NCBI RefSeq assembly: GCF_002845745.1
Contig: NZ_PIUM01000016.1
Coordinates: forward strand, 1-64,000
Length of the DNA stretch: 64,000 bases
DNA from: Telmatospirillum siberiense
GTDB lineage: Bacteria; Pseudomonadota; Alphaproteobacteria; Rhodospirillales; Magnetospirillaceae
Direction of reading: 5' to 3'
The stretch's first letter is position 1. Each line of letters starts with the position of its first letter. The notes beneath the pieces were generated by a model, which worked only from the letters and a program-made list of their open reading frames with translations, was not told the DNA's origin and did no database searches. Made by a program: the position numbers and the translations under genes. Below, in pieces: positions 29,985 through 38,677 of the stretch.

Positions 29985-31496
29985 TCAGGTGCCGCGTTCG
30001 AGAGCGGCGGCCATCCGGGAAACGACGGGACGCCAATCGCCTGCATCGTTCTGACGGAACAGCACCGCGGAGGGATAGCAGGCCGAAACCTCCCCGTCCC
30101 TCCCCCATTTCCAATCGCTGGGATGGGAGAGGGGAATCCAGACGGGCTTGCCCATGGCACCGGCCAGATGCGCCACCGAGGTATCGACGCTGATCACCAG
30201 ATCGAGTTCCTCAATGAGGGCCGCGGTATCGGCGAAGTCCCGGATCTCGGAGGTCGAATCGCCCAAGATACCGCTCCAGGCCGAAGCCGCGATGGTCTCC
30301 CGGGCCACTCCCATCTGAAGACTGTGCCAGACGATATCCGGCAGAATGGACAGGGGCGCCAAATCGTCAAGGGACAGGCTGCGTTCGCGGCCGTTGGGGC
30401 TGTCCGCGCCGGCAGCCCAGACCAGACCGATCGATCGGGACGTCCCCGCGCGCCCTTTCGAGGGCCCGACGGGCAAGTAGGGCGCCGTCATCCCGGGATC
30501 GGGCTCGCCCAGCAGATGGGGAAGACTGGCCAGCGGCGCCTGGCAATCGAAAGAGGGCAAAGCCCCATCTGGCGAACAGACATCGTCCACCCCGCTCACC
30601 GTCGCCGCCAGGCGCGTCAGGGACGGCTGCAAGACGGCTGTGACATGAACGCCCCGGGCTTTCAAACGGGCGGCGTATCGCAGGAAAAGTATGGCGTCGC
30701 CCAGTCCCTGATCGTTCCACAGCGCAACCCGCCCGGCTCCCTTGTGGTCGGCCGACCACAAGGGCAGTTCGGCAAGAGAGCCGGGAATTCGGCTTAAGTT
30801 GGCACGCCATTGAAAATGCTCGAACCCTTCGCCCCAACGGCCCTGCTCCAACAGCAAAGCGGCGAGATTGAAATGTGCCTGCCGCGATTCGGGCGATTGG
30901 TTAAGGGCCTCGCGCAGACAGATCTCGGCTTCCGCAAGACGCCCCAGACTCCGTTCGGCCTCGCCGAGATTGGTCCAGGCGTCGGCCAGATGCGGCGTGA
31001 TCCGTAATGCGTCCTGGTACCGGGCGCGCGCGTCGGCCATCGCGCCCCGGCGAAAGGCGATATTGCCCAGATGCAGAAGCGCTTCGGCGTCCCGTGGGGA
31101 AACCCCGAGCAACTTTTGCAAAAAAAACTCGGCCTCGCCGTCCCGCCCGGTATCGATCAACCCCATGGCGAGGTTGCGACAGGCGTCGACAAAATCGGGA
31201 GAGAGAGCCACGGCCTGCCGCCATTGAGCGATCGCCTCCTCCAGCCGTCCGGTCCTTTGCAGGGCGAGGCCATAACCGTAGGCGACCTGCGAATGGCCTG
31301 GCAGGGCGTCCCGCAGAACGGCGAAATATTGGACCGCCATTTCGGGATGTCCGCCATCGAGAAGAGCCGTCACCAGAGCGAAATAGCCCTCGTAATGCCC
31401 TTCCGATTCGAGGATGCCATGGGCGGTACGCACCGCCCGTGGCAGATCCCCGGATGAAATGGCCGATATGATGGCCGCCCGCACTGTTCGATCCAT
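29985..31496 (-). CDS. TPR-repeat glycosyltransferase (family 9-like C-terminal domain)
   Basis: A 503-residue protein. The first 260 residues or so are tetratricopeptide repeats, seen as repeated A..LG....A...Y..AL.. units. The rest resembles ADP-heptose:LPS heptosyltransferase-type GT-B enzymes: LWNDQGLGDAILFLRYAARL, SIGLVWAAGADSPNGRERS and ISVDTSVAHLAGAMGKPVWI. Such TPR-glycosyltransferases are common in alphaproteobacteria and often modify proteins such as flagellin, or surface glycans. The ATG at 31496 has GGAAGGGG upstream; the open frame further upstream overlaps the divergent gene and is not conserved-looking. Confidence 0.85.
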   Translation of the reverse strand: MDRTVRAAIISAISSGDLPRAVRTAHGILESEGHYEGYFALVTALLDGGHPEMAVQYFAVLRDALPGHSQVAYGYGLALQRTGRLEEAIAQWRQAVALSPDFVDACRNLAMGLIDTGRDGEAEFFLQKLLGVSPRDAEALLHLGNIAFRRGAMADARARYQDALRITPHLADAWTNLGEAERSLGRLAEAEICLREALNQSPESRQAHFNLAALLLEQGRWGEGFEHFQWRANLSRIPGSLAELPLWSADHKGAGRVALWNDQGLGDAILFLRYAARLKARGVHVTAVLQPSLTRLAATVSGVDDVCSPDGALPSFDCQAPLASLPHLLGEPDPGMTAPYLPVGPSKGRAGTSRSIGLVWAAGADSPNGRERSLSLDDLAPLSILPDIVWHSLQMGVARETIAASAWSGILGDSTSEIRDFADTAALIEELDLVISVDTSVAHLAGAMGKPVWIPLSHPSDWKWGRDGEVSACYPSAVLFRQNDAGDWRPVVSRMAAALERGT

Positions 31497-31684
31497 AACT
31501 TTTCGCCCCTTCCGCCTTGGCGCCGCCAGCATATCAGGCGACGGATTTCGGGCAATCCGGGGATGAGGCGTCGATCGCCGGGCAATCGGTTGAACGCGCG
31601 CGATTTGGAGGTTCCCGACGGCCATGGTATGAGGGACGGCATTTTCATACCGCCGCGCCAGGGCGGACGGACGGGAAAAACAAC

Positions 31685-32866
31685 GTGAACAGCAATCAGC
31701 TCGTCGGCGTCAAACCTCAGCTCACCCAGCATCATGGCTGGGGCCTCTATGCCTATCACCTGACCAGGAGACTTCTGGAACGCGGCATGACGCCAGTCCT
31801 GTTCTGCGAGGCCCCGCCCGATCTCGGACCCGAGGCGGCGGCGGCGGTGCAGGCCGCCATCAGCCACTATCATCAGGCGATCCTGCCGGTGCTCGCCCAA
31901 ATGTCGGCGCAGAACAAGACGATGTCGGCGCCCTTTCCCGTACTCCATGCCTTGTTCAACGATTTCGCCCTTTCCCCCTCGGTCATCGACATCGGCCCGC
32001 AGGACGTCGGCTCCATTTTCTTCGAAAGCCGCGGCTTCACACCGGAAGGCCTGGAACGGGCACGGCGATTCCGCCGGATCATCGCGGGCAGCCACTGGAA
32101 CGCCGAGGTGCTCCGGTCGCTGGGATTGCCCGACGTGGCGATGTGTCATCAAGGCGTGGACGGGCGCGTCTTCTACCCGGGACCGCGCGGGGACCGCTTC
32201 GGCGCCGACCGATTCGTCGTCTTTTCCGGTGGCCAGCTTCATCTGCGCAAGGGGCAGGACATCGTCATCGCCGCCTTCGCCGCCTTTCATCGCAGGCACC
32301 CAGATTCACTTCTGGTGAGCGCCTGGCATTCGCCCTGGCCGGCGACGGCCGCCAGCCTGACCCGCTCCCCCCACCTCAAGTCAGTACCCGCGTTGCGCAA
32401 CGACCGGCTCAATCTGGTACCCTGGGTCGTTGAGCAGGGGCTGCCGGCGGACGCCTTCATCGACCTGGGTGTGGTTCCCAACCATGCCCTGGGCGATCTT
32501 CTACGATCGACCGATGCCGCGGTCTTTCCCAATCGGGGAGAAGGCGGCACCAATCTTCTGGCCATGGAATGTCTGGCCACGGGTCTTCCCACCATCCTGG
32601 CCGACAACACCGGACAGCGGGACCTTGTCGCCGCCTTCGACGCCTATCCCTTGCGTCGGCAGGCGGCCGTCGATCCCACACTGTCGAAATGGGACATGTC
32701 CGATTGGGGAGAATCCTCGGTCGAGGAAGTGACGGCCCTCCTGGAGGACATCTACACCCGGCGCGATGAGGCCCGGACCCGTGGACAGGCCTGCGCCACC
32801 GCCATGCGGGACTGGGATTGGTCGGCCAAGGCGGACGCCATCATCGACGCCATCATCGCTTCCTGA
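31685..32866 (+). CDS. Glycosyltransferase family 4-type protein
   Basis: A GT-B glycosyltransferase of about 393 residues. The C-terminal half has the donor-site pattern VVFSGGQLHLRKGQDIVIAAF and the acidic motif EGGTNLLAMECLATGLPTI, as in GT4 enzymes. The N-terminal acceptor half starts LTQHHGWGLYAYHLTRRLL. The start is taken as GTG at 31685, with a weak CGGGAAAAA upstream. It is divergent from the TPR glycosyltransferase, and the pair may act on the same glycan. The sugar and acceptor are not identifiable. Confidence 0.82.
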   Translation: MNSNQLVGVKPQLTQHHGWGLYAYHLTRRLLERGMTPVLFCEAPPDLGPEAAAAVQAAISHYHQAILPVLAQMSAQNKTMSAPFPVLHALFNDFALSPSVIDIGPQDVGSIFFESRGFTPEGLERARRFRRIIAGSHWNAEVLRSLGLPDVAMCHQGVDGRVFYPGPRGDRFGADRFVVFSGGQLHLRKGQDIVIAAFAAFHRRHPDSLLVSAWHSPWPATAASLTRSPHLKSVPALRNDRLNLVPWVVEQGLPADAFIDLGVVPNHALGDLLRSTDAAVFPNRGEGGTNLLAMECLATGLPTILADNTGQRDLVAAFDAYPLRRQAAVDPTLSKWDMSDWGESSVEEVTALLEDIYTRRDEARTRGQACATAMRDWDWSAKADAIIDAIIAS

Positions 32867-32893
32867 CGGGCCGGAAAAGCCGATTGCCGGGCG

Positions 32894-33085
32894 TCAGCCC
32901 GCCTTCTTTTCCGGCATATCCTCGAGCGCGTTCAGCAAAAGAAGAGCCAGATCGTATTCCGGCCAGCTGCCTTGCCGCTCAAGGCGCGACGCCCGCTGAT
33001 GGATAATGTCTTTGGCGACATCGAGGCCGTGACGCTGCACCAACTCGGAAGCGGCTTTCGCCGTTTCGCTCAATACGAAATTCAT
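32894..33085 (-). CDS. Small conserved-looking hypothetical protein
   Basis: A 63-residue soluble, mostly helical and charged protein with GGAGGGAAGA in front of its ATG at 33085. It has no membrane helix, cysteine pair or known motif. The good ribosome site and codon use support a real gene. Its function is unknown. It is convergent with the GT4 gene with a 27-base gap. Confidence 0.6.
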   Translation of the reverse strand: MNFVLSETAKAASELVQRHGLDVAKDIIHQRASRLERQGSWPEYDLALLLLNALEDMPEKKAG

Positions 33086-33245
33086 TCTTCCCTCCAAACA
33101 TGACCTCCCGCTTTTTCAAGCCGGAATGGCGTGTCCGGTTTCAAGCCGCCGGGACTGATCGAGCGCATTTCAATCGAGTCGCAATGCGGTCCGATAAAAA
33201 GCCTAGCTCCGTCCGGTTGCTGGAATATTTCGCCATTGCGTCATG

Positions 33246-33265
33246 TTGGTAACACGTGTTTCCAA
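33246..33265. promoter_or_regulatory. 20-base near-perfect palindrome upstream of a diguanylate cyclase
   Basis: TTGGTAACAC with GTGTTTCCAA, centred on the exact palindrome AACACGTGTT, with one mismatched pair. It lies about 120 bases upstream of the cyclase start, within the divergent spacer 33086-33383, in which nothing else is seen. It has the size and symmetry of a dimeric repressor site. Confidence 0.4.
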
Positions 33266-33383
33266 ACCATGTTTCTCAACCTGGAGAGATAAACCGCCCC
33301 GAGCCGTTGTGTTGATTTGCCAGACGACACGTAAAGCGACACTCTGTTCGAGGGGCGCCGATCGCCAACAGGCCGGAGGGGGC

Positions 33384-34772
33384 ATGGAAGCGTTCAAAAT
33401 TTCCCGAAAAGAAAAGCGCCGGGCATGGGCAACCGCCATCGCCTTGACGGTGGTTTCGGCCTGCGGCCTAGTTTACGGCAATGTCGCCGCCCCCCTCGTT
33501 CCCGCCTTCATCGGATGCTTCGGATCGGCAATTCTGATCATGAGTTGCACGACCGCCTACCTCCTTTATGGCCAATCGCGCCTGCCGGGCCAAAGCAGCA
33601 TCGCCGGACTGTCCGGCGCTTATCTATTTTCAGGGATTACCGGGTTCGGGTTCGTATTGACCCTTCCCGGCATTTTCGGTGGCGATCCTTTTCCCGGCAG
33701 CGGACCGCAAACAGCCGCCTGGCTCTGGATGTTCTGGCATGGCGGTTTTCCTTGCCTGGTGCTGCTTTACCTAGCCATCGATTCCGGGCGTTTGCGCGTT
33801 CCGGGCTATGGTGGACGGATCCTGCCGCTGAGTCTGGGCGGTGCCACGCTGGCCATCGCAATCGCTTTTTGCGCCGCACCGTGGCTTCCGGACATCGTGG
33901 TGGGCGTTTCCTACAATTTCGATCCGGGCGCGGCGCCCTGGGTTTTCGTTCTCATCGTCGCCACGGGCGCAATGGCCCGCGTCTATTGGCAGACGCGCGG
34001 CCGGACCACCATCGAAATGGCCCTGGTGCTGGCGATGTTCGCCAACGTTCTCGATATTCTCGTCACCATGCGCGGCGGCCAGAGATTCAGCGTCGGCTGG
34101 TATCTCTCCAAGTTCAATTCCATCCTGGCTTCGGGATTCGTTCTGGCCGCCTATCAGCATGATCTCGTCCTCTTGTCGACCCGTCTCTTCGAAGCCAACC
34201 GCCGTTTGGAATCCCTGGTCGGAATCGACGGCCTGACCGGCATCGCCAACCGCCGCCGTCTCGATGAGCATCTTGAGCGCGAGTTGCGCCGGATCAGCCG
34301 CTCCCTGCGACCGTTGGCCGTCCTCCTCCTCGATGTCGATTACTTCAAGAAGTATAATGACACTTACGGCCATCAGAAGGGTGACGAGGTGCTGCGCCAG
34401 ATCGCCGGAATCCTTCAGCGCTTCGCCAACAGGCCTTCCGACCTCGCAGCCCGCTTCGGCGGCGAGGAATTCTGCGTCATCCTGGGCGACACCGGTTTCG
34501 ACGAGGCCGTCCTGCAGGCAAGCCGCGTCCTTGACGCCATCCGGGCCATGGCCATTCCCCATGATTTCGCCACCGAACGCGGCGTGGTCACCGTCAGTAT
34601 CGGCGTCGCCGCCTGCGAGGATCTGTCGGGCAAGACGACACCGGCGGAAGTCCTGGAAGCCGCCGATATCGCCCTCTACGCCGCCAAGAACCAGGGACGC
34701 GACAGATTGGAGACGACCCGGGCCGCACTGGGGATGGGTCCCGGATATCAGGGCAGCTCCCTCATCCATTAA
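33384..34772 (+). CDS. Diguanylate cyclase with MASE-type membrane domain
   Basis: A 462-residue protein. The N-terminal 280 residues hold about eight hydrophobic helices with conserved aromatic and Gly residues, as in MASE4-type integral-membrane sensors. The GGDEF domain follows, with the active site GGEEF and an I-site RPSD five residues earlier, so it should be an active, product-inhibited cyclase. GGAGGGG precedes the ATG at 33384; an earlier in-frame start at 33243 would add residues encoded by the upstream palindrome region and is unlikely. Confidence 0.9.
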   Translation: MEAFKISRKEKRRAWATAIALTVVSACGLVYGNVAAPLVPAFIGCFGSAILIMSCTTAYLLYGQSRLPGQSSIAGLSGAYLFSGITGFGFVLTLPGIFGGDPFPGSGPQTAAWLWMFWHGGFPCLVLLYLAIDSGRLRVPGYGGRILPLSLGGATLAIAIAFCAAPWLPDIVVGVSYNFDPGAAPWVFVLIVATGAMARVYWQTRGRTTIEMALVLAMFANVLDILVTMRGGQRFSVGWYLSKFNSILASGFVLAAYQHDLVLLSTRLFEANRRLESLVGIDGLTGIANRRRLDEHLERELRRISRSLRPLAVLLLDVDYFKKYNDTYGHQKGDEVLRQIAGILQRFANRPSDLAARFGGEEFCVILGDTGFDEAVLQASRVLDAIRAMAIPHDFATERGVVTVSIGVAACEDLSGKTTPAEVLEAADIALYAAKNQGRDRLETTRAALGMGPGYQGSSLIH

Positions 34773-34873
34773 TAAGGAAAAATTACCTTTTGAAAGGTAC
34801 TTGCCCTTGCCCGGATGGCGCAGGGACTCCACAATGGCGCCCCCACCGTTCTCCAGCCCCTCCGGTTCCCGTC

Positions 34874-36601
34874 ATGCTGCACGACTCGCCGCTCGTCACC
34901 ACTATCGTCGCCGGCATCGGGCTCGCCTTTCTGTTCGGCGCCCTGGCCAATCGCCTGCGCATTCCCCCCCTTGTCGGCTACCTTCTGGCCGGCATCGCCG
35001 TCGGCCCATTCACCCCCGGCTATGTGGCCGACCAGACGCTGGCCCCGGAACTCGCGGAAATCGGCATCATCCTCCTGATGTTCGGTGTCGGTCTGCATTT
35101 TTCGGTCAAGGATCTGCTGTCCGTCGGAAAAGTGGCGATCCCTGGCGCATTGGTGCAAATCGCCATGGCGACCCTTCTCGGTTTCGGCATGGCTCTCGGC
35201 CTCGGCTGGCCGATCGCGGCCGGTCTCGTCTTTGGATTGGCCTTGTCCGTCGCCAGCACCGTCGTGTTGCTGCGGGCGCTACAGGACCATCGGCTGCTGG
35301 ATACGGAACGCGGACGCATCGCCGTCGGCTGGCTGATCGTCGAGGACCTGGCGATGGTTCTGGTGTTGGTGCTGCTCCCCGCGCTGGCCGGAACGCGGGG
35401 CGGTACGGATCAGACCCAGGACTGGATCGTACAGGGCCTTCACCTGGGATTGACCGGCATCCTGACCCTGACCATGGCCAAGGTGGTTGCCTTCATCGTC
35501 ATGATGATGATCGTCGGCCGGCGCCTCATTCCCTGGATCCTGCACAGCATCGCCCATCGCGGGTCGCGTGAATTGTTCCGCCTGGCGGTTCTGGCCATCG
35601 CCCTTTGCGTCGCCTACGGAGCGGCCCAGCTTTTCGGCGTCTCCCTGGCTCTGGGCGGATTCTTCGCCGGAATGGTCATGAGCGAGTCGGAACTCAGCCA
35701 TCAGGCGGCCCAGGACTCGCTGCCGCTGCGCGACGCCTTTTCCGTCCTGTTCTTCGTCTCGGTCGGCATGCTGTTCGATCCGGGAATCCTGCTGCGGGAT
35801 CCGATCCCGGTCCTGGCGGTTCTGCTGATCATCATATTCGGCAAATCACTGGCCTCCTTCCTGATCGTCCTGGCCTTCCGCCTGCCGGTCGGCACGGCGC
35901 TCACCATTTCCGCCAGTCTCGCCCAGATCGGCGAGTTCTCGTTCATCCTCGCGGAATTGGGGGTGAAGCTTGGCCTGCTGCCGGAACAAGGACGCTCCTT
36001 CATTCTGGCCGGCGCGATCCTCTCGATCCTGATCAATCCCCTGATGTTCGCCGCGGTCGGATGGATGACGCTCCGCCTCGAAAGCCGCTTCGGCAAATCG
36101 GCAAAAACCGTCGTTCCCTCCGATACAGCAGCCCATCCCCCCGCCGAGAAATTCCCCGCCGACATTCTGGTCACATCGCTGGTCGACCACGTCGTCCTGG
36201 TGGGCTATGGACGGGTCGGAAGCCTGGTCGGCACGGCCCTTCTGGCCGAAGGCTTGCAACTGCTGGTCATTGAGGACTCGGACAAGGCCATCAAACTCAT
36301 CAGACAAGCCGGGCTGGAGGCGGTCGCCGGCAACGCCGCCAATCCCGACGTCCTGAAAGGAGCCAACCTTCCGGCCGCGCGCCATCTGGTGGTGGCCATC
36401 CCCAACGCCTTCGAAGCCGGGCAAGTGATCGCCCAGGCGCGCAACGCCAACCCGGGGCTGCACATCATCGCCCGCGCCCATTCCGACGCCGAGGTCGAGC
36501 ATTTGACCTCGCAGGGCGCCGATCAGGTGATCATGGGCGAACGGGAAATCGCCCGCAGCATCACCGCCCAGTTGCTGACCATGCCACGAGCATCGGCGTG
36601 A
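34874..36601 (+). CDS. ybaL: Cation:proton antiporter with TrkA-N domain (YbaL/KefB-like)
   Basis: A 575-residue CPA2-family antiporter. About 12 hydrophobic helices span residues 5-390, starting with the typical RLRIPPLVGYLLAGIAVGP. A cytoplasmic RCK/TrkA-N domain follows at about 435-560 with the nucleotide-binding motif VLVGYGRVGSLVG. It exchanges a monovalent cation (usually potassium) for protons at the inner membrane, gated by nucleotide binding. The overall plan fits E. coli YbaL better than KefB/KefC, because no KefF/KefG-type flavoprotein partner is adjacent. The ATG at 34874 has only a weak ribosome site. Confidence 0.87.
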   Translation: MLHDSPLVTTIVAGIGLAFLFGALANRLRIPPLVGYLLAGIAVGPFTPGYVADQTLAPELAEIGIILLMFGVGLHFSVKDLLSVGKVAIPGALVQIAMATLLGFGMALGLGWPIAAGLVFGLALSVASTVVLLRALQDHRLLDTERGRIAVGWLIVEDLAMVLVLVLLPALAGTRGGTDQTQDWIVQGLHLGLTGILTLTMAKVVAFIVMMMIVGRRLIPWILHSIAHRGSRELFRLAVLAIALCVAYGAAQLFGVSLALGGFFAGMVMSESELSHQAAQDSLPLRDAFSVLFFVSVGMLFDPGILLRDPIPVLAVLLIIIFGKSLASFLIVLAFRLPVGTALTISASLAQIGEFSFILAELGVKLGLLPEQGRSFILAGAILSILINPLMFAAVGWMTLRLESRFGKSAKTVVPSDTAAHPPAEKFPADILVTSLVDHVVLVGYGRVGSLVGTALLAEGLQLLVIEDSDKAIKLIRQAGLEAVAGNAANPDVLKGANLPAARHLVVAIPNAFEAGQVIAQARNANPGLHIIARAHSDAEVEHLTSQGADQVIMGEREIARSITAQLLTMPRASA

Positions 36602-36630
36602 GACTCAATCTTCGACCAGCATCTGGCCCA

Positions 36631-36661
36631 TTGACCCTATAGTCGCTACAGGGTGCATCCT
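36631..36661 (+). promoter_or_regulatory. MerR-family metal-responsive promoter/operator (CadR/PbrR/ZntR type)
   Basis: A TTGACC -35 box (36631-36636) is followed by the interrupted palindrome ACCCTATAG-TCG-CTACAGGGT (36634-36654, 8 of 9 pairs). A 19-base spacer leads to a weak -10 (CATCCT, 36656-36661). An overlong spacer filled by this palindrome is the hallmark of promoters twisted open by metal-loaded MerR proteins. It lies 91 bases ahead of the CDF exporter gene. Confidence 0.75.
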
Positions 36662-36751
36662 GCCATCCGTTCGGCGGTGCAGTCATCAGTCTTCAGGCAT
36701 CGCATGAACGGCCCCATGCCTTTTGCCACACGGATGATCAGGACGACCGAC

Positions 36752-37726
36752 ATGGCTCACGACCATGAACACCAGCACCTAGAAAGCCACGGCGAACATG
36801 GCCACGGCGGATGTTCCCTCGACCATGGCCATGGCCACCACCACGGTCCCGCAAGTTACGACCGGGCCTTTGCCATCGGCATCGCGCTCAACCTCGGCTT
36901 TGTCGGAATGGAGGCGTTCTACGGCTTCGCCGTGGACTCCCTGGCGCTCCTCGCGGATGCCGGGCACAACCTCAGTGACGTGGCAGGCCTTCTGATCGCC
37001 TGGGCGGCGGCATGGCTGACCAAGAAACGGGCGTCGAAGCGGCGCACCTACGGTCTGGGACGGACCACCATCATGGCATCGCTGGTCAATGCGGTCATCC
37101 TGCTGATCGGCGTCGGCGGCATCGCCTGGGAGGCTGTCCTGCGATTGGGCCATCCCCAGCCGGTGGCCGGGGAAACGGTGATGTGGGTGGCGGCCCTGGG
37201 AATCGCCGTCAACGCCGGAACAGCGGCCATGTTCATGGCCGGCAGCAAGGGTGACCTCAACATCCGGGGCGCATTCCTGCATATGGCGGCCGATGCCGCC
37301 GTGTCTCTCGGCGTCGTCGTGGCGGCCTTCATCATGAGCCGGACCGGCTGGCTATGGCTCGATCCCGTCGTCAGCCTCGCCATCGTCGTGGTCATTGCCG
37401 TCGGCACCTGGGGCCTGTTCCGGGAGTCGCTCAATCTGGCGCTCGATGCCGTCCCCACCCATATCGACCGCGAAGCGGTGGAGGATTTCCTGATGGAAGT
37501 GCCAGGTGTCGTCGCCATCCACGATCTACATATCTGGCCGTTGAGCACGACCTCGGTCGCCCTGACGGCTCACCTGGTAAAACCAAACGCCCTGGTGGAC
37601 GACGACGTTCTGCATCGCGTCGGCAAGGTGCTGCAAGATAAATTCGGCATAGATCATGCCACCATTCAACTCGAGAACGGCAACGGCAAAGAAAATTGCC
37701 GGCTGACCCATTTCCACGACACGTGA
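36752..37726 (+). CDS. Cation diffusion facilitator (CDF) divalent metal exporter
   Basis: A 324-residue CDF transporter of the CzcD/ZitB group. It has a His-rich N-terminal tail (HDHEHQHLESHGEHGHGG), six membrane helices with the metal site HNLSD in helix 2 and HMAADAAVSLG in helix 5, and a C-terminal cytoplasmic domain with a late HFHD. It exports zinc, cadmium, cobalt or similar ions in exchange for protons. The ATG at 36752 has CAGGAC upstream; frames starting further upstream would run through the operator region. A MerR-type operator just upstream indicates metal-induced expression, yet no MerR gene is adjacent. Confidence 0.92.
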   Translation: MAHDHEHQHLESHGEHGHGGCSLDHGHGHHHGPASYDRAFAIGIALNLGFVGMEAFYGFAVDSLALLADAGHNLSDVAGLLIAWAAAWLTKKRASKRRTYGLGRTTIMASLVNAVILLIGVGGIAWEAVLRLGHPQPVAGETVMWVAALGIAVNAGTAAMFMAGSKGDLNIRGAFLHMAADAAVSLGVVVAAFIMSRTGWLWLDPVVSLAIVVVIAVGTWGLFRESLNLALDAVPTHIDREAVEDFLMEVPGVVAIHDLHIWPLSTTSVALTAHLVKPNALVDDDVLHRVGKVLQDKFGIDHATIQLENGNGKENCRLTHFHDT

Positions 37727-37738
37727 TTCGATAATTTA

Positions 37739-38497
37739 TCAACGGGCCCTTAGAACGGTGATTTCCGGACGGGAGAGGAAGGGCTGCAACTGCGCCTCGC
37801 TCGCCTTGGCGTCGGTGATCAAAGTCCACGGCTTTGAAATCGGCGCCCAGCATTGCTGCGTGGCCTGTCCCAGTTTGCTGGAATCGGCCAAAACGAAGAC
37901 CGAGCCCGCCTGAGCCATCATCAGTTCCTTGAGAGCGCATTGCTCCGGACTGGCTTCGCACAAGCCCCGGCCGGCAATCACGCCATCGGCGCCGAGGAAC
38001 ACTTTGTCCACAGTCAGGCGCCGGAGCACCAGTTCCGCCAGGGACCCGACGACCCCCATGCTGATCGAACGCACGTCGCCACCCAGAATAGTGACCTGGA
38101 AACCCCGCTGGACAAGAACCGGAACCAGGGGAAGGTTGCCGGTGACCACCCGAACCGTGGCGTTGGCCAGGCAATGGCCGAGGGCCCCCACCGTCGAACC
38201 TGAATCGAGCAGGACGCTATCGCCGTCCTGAATGACGCCGGCCGCCGCACGGGCGATGGCCTCCTTGGCGGAGCTTTGAATGCGTTCGCGATCCGGTAGC
38301 GTCTGTTCCGGCGCCCGATGAGCCAGAACCGCCCCTCCGTAAGTCCGGGTAATCGCGCCGGATCGCGACAATCCCGCCAAATCGCGGCGAATGGTCGATG
38401 CCGAAACGCCGAAACGCCGGGCCAGGGCGTCAACGTCCTCCTCACCTGTCGAAACCAGATCGAGAATGCGCCGTCGTCGATCGTTGCTATGCCTCAT
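37739..38497 (-). CDS. DeoR/GlpR family transcriptional regulator
   Basis: A 252-residue regulator. The N-terminal winged helix has the DeoR signature VSASTIRRDLAGLSRSGAITRTYGGA. The C-terminal sensor domain resembles ribose-5-phosphate isomerase, with DSGSTVGALGHCL, a TVDKVFLGADGV strand, and FVLADSSKLGQ near the end. These regulators normally sense a sugar phosphate and repress sugar use genes. No sugar transport or kinase gene adjoins it here, so the target is not evident. It is convergent with the CDF gene with a 12-base gap that contains a GATAAATTATC palindrome. Confidence 0.9.
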   Translation of the reverse strand: MRHSNDRRRRILDLVSTGEEDVDALARRFGVSASTIRRDLAGLSRSGAITRTYGGAVLAHRAPEQTLPDRERIQSSAKEAIARAAAGVIQDGDSVLLDSGSTVGALGHCLANATVRVVTGNLPLVPVLVQRGFQVTILGGDVRSISMGVVGSLAELVLRRLTVDKVFLGADGVIAGRGLCEASPEQCALKELMMAQAGSVFVLADSSKLGQATQQCWAPISKPWTLITDAKASEAQLQPFLSRPEITVLRAR

Positions 38498-38677
38498 ATG
38501 AACCAGTCCATATTACTTCGACCGTCATGATCCGCTGAAGACGGTGTCTCGGCAAGTCCCCCTCTTTACTTGATGCGCATGACTCCGGCGTGGTGCATAG
38601 TTTTTCAAAGAAGCGCTGTTTTTTCAAAAATTCCTGTACGCCGACCCACCGAAGCCCAGCCGGAAAAGGAAAGAGCA

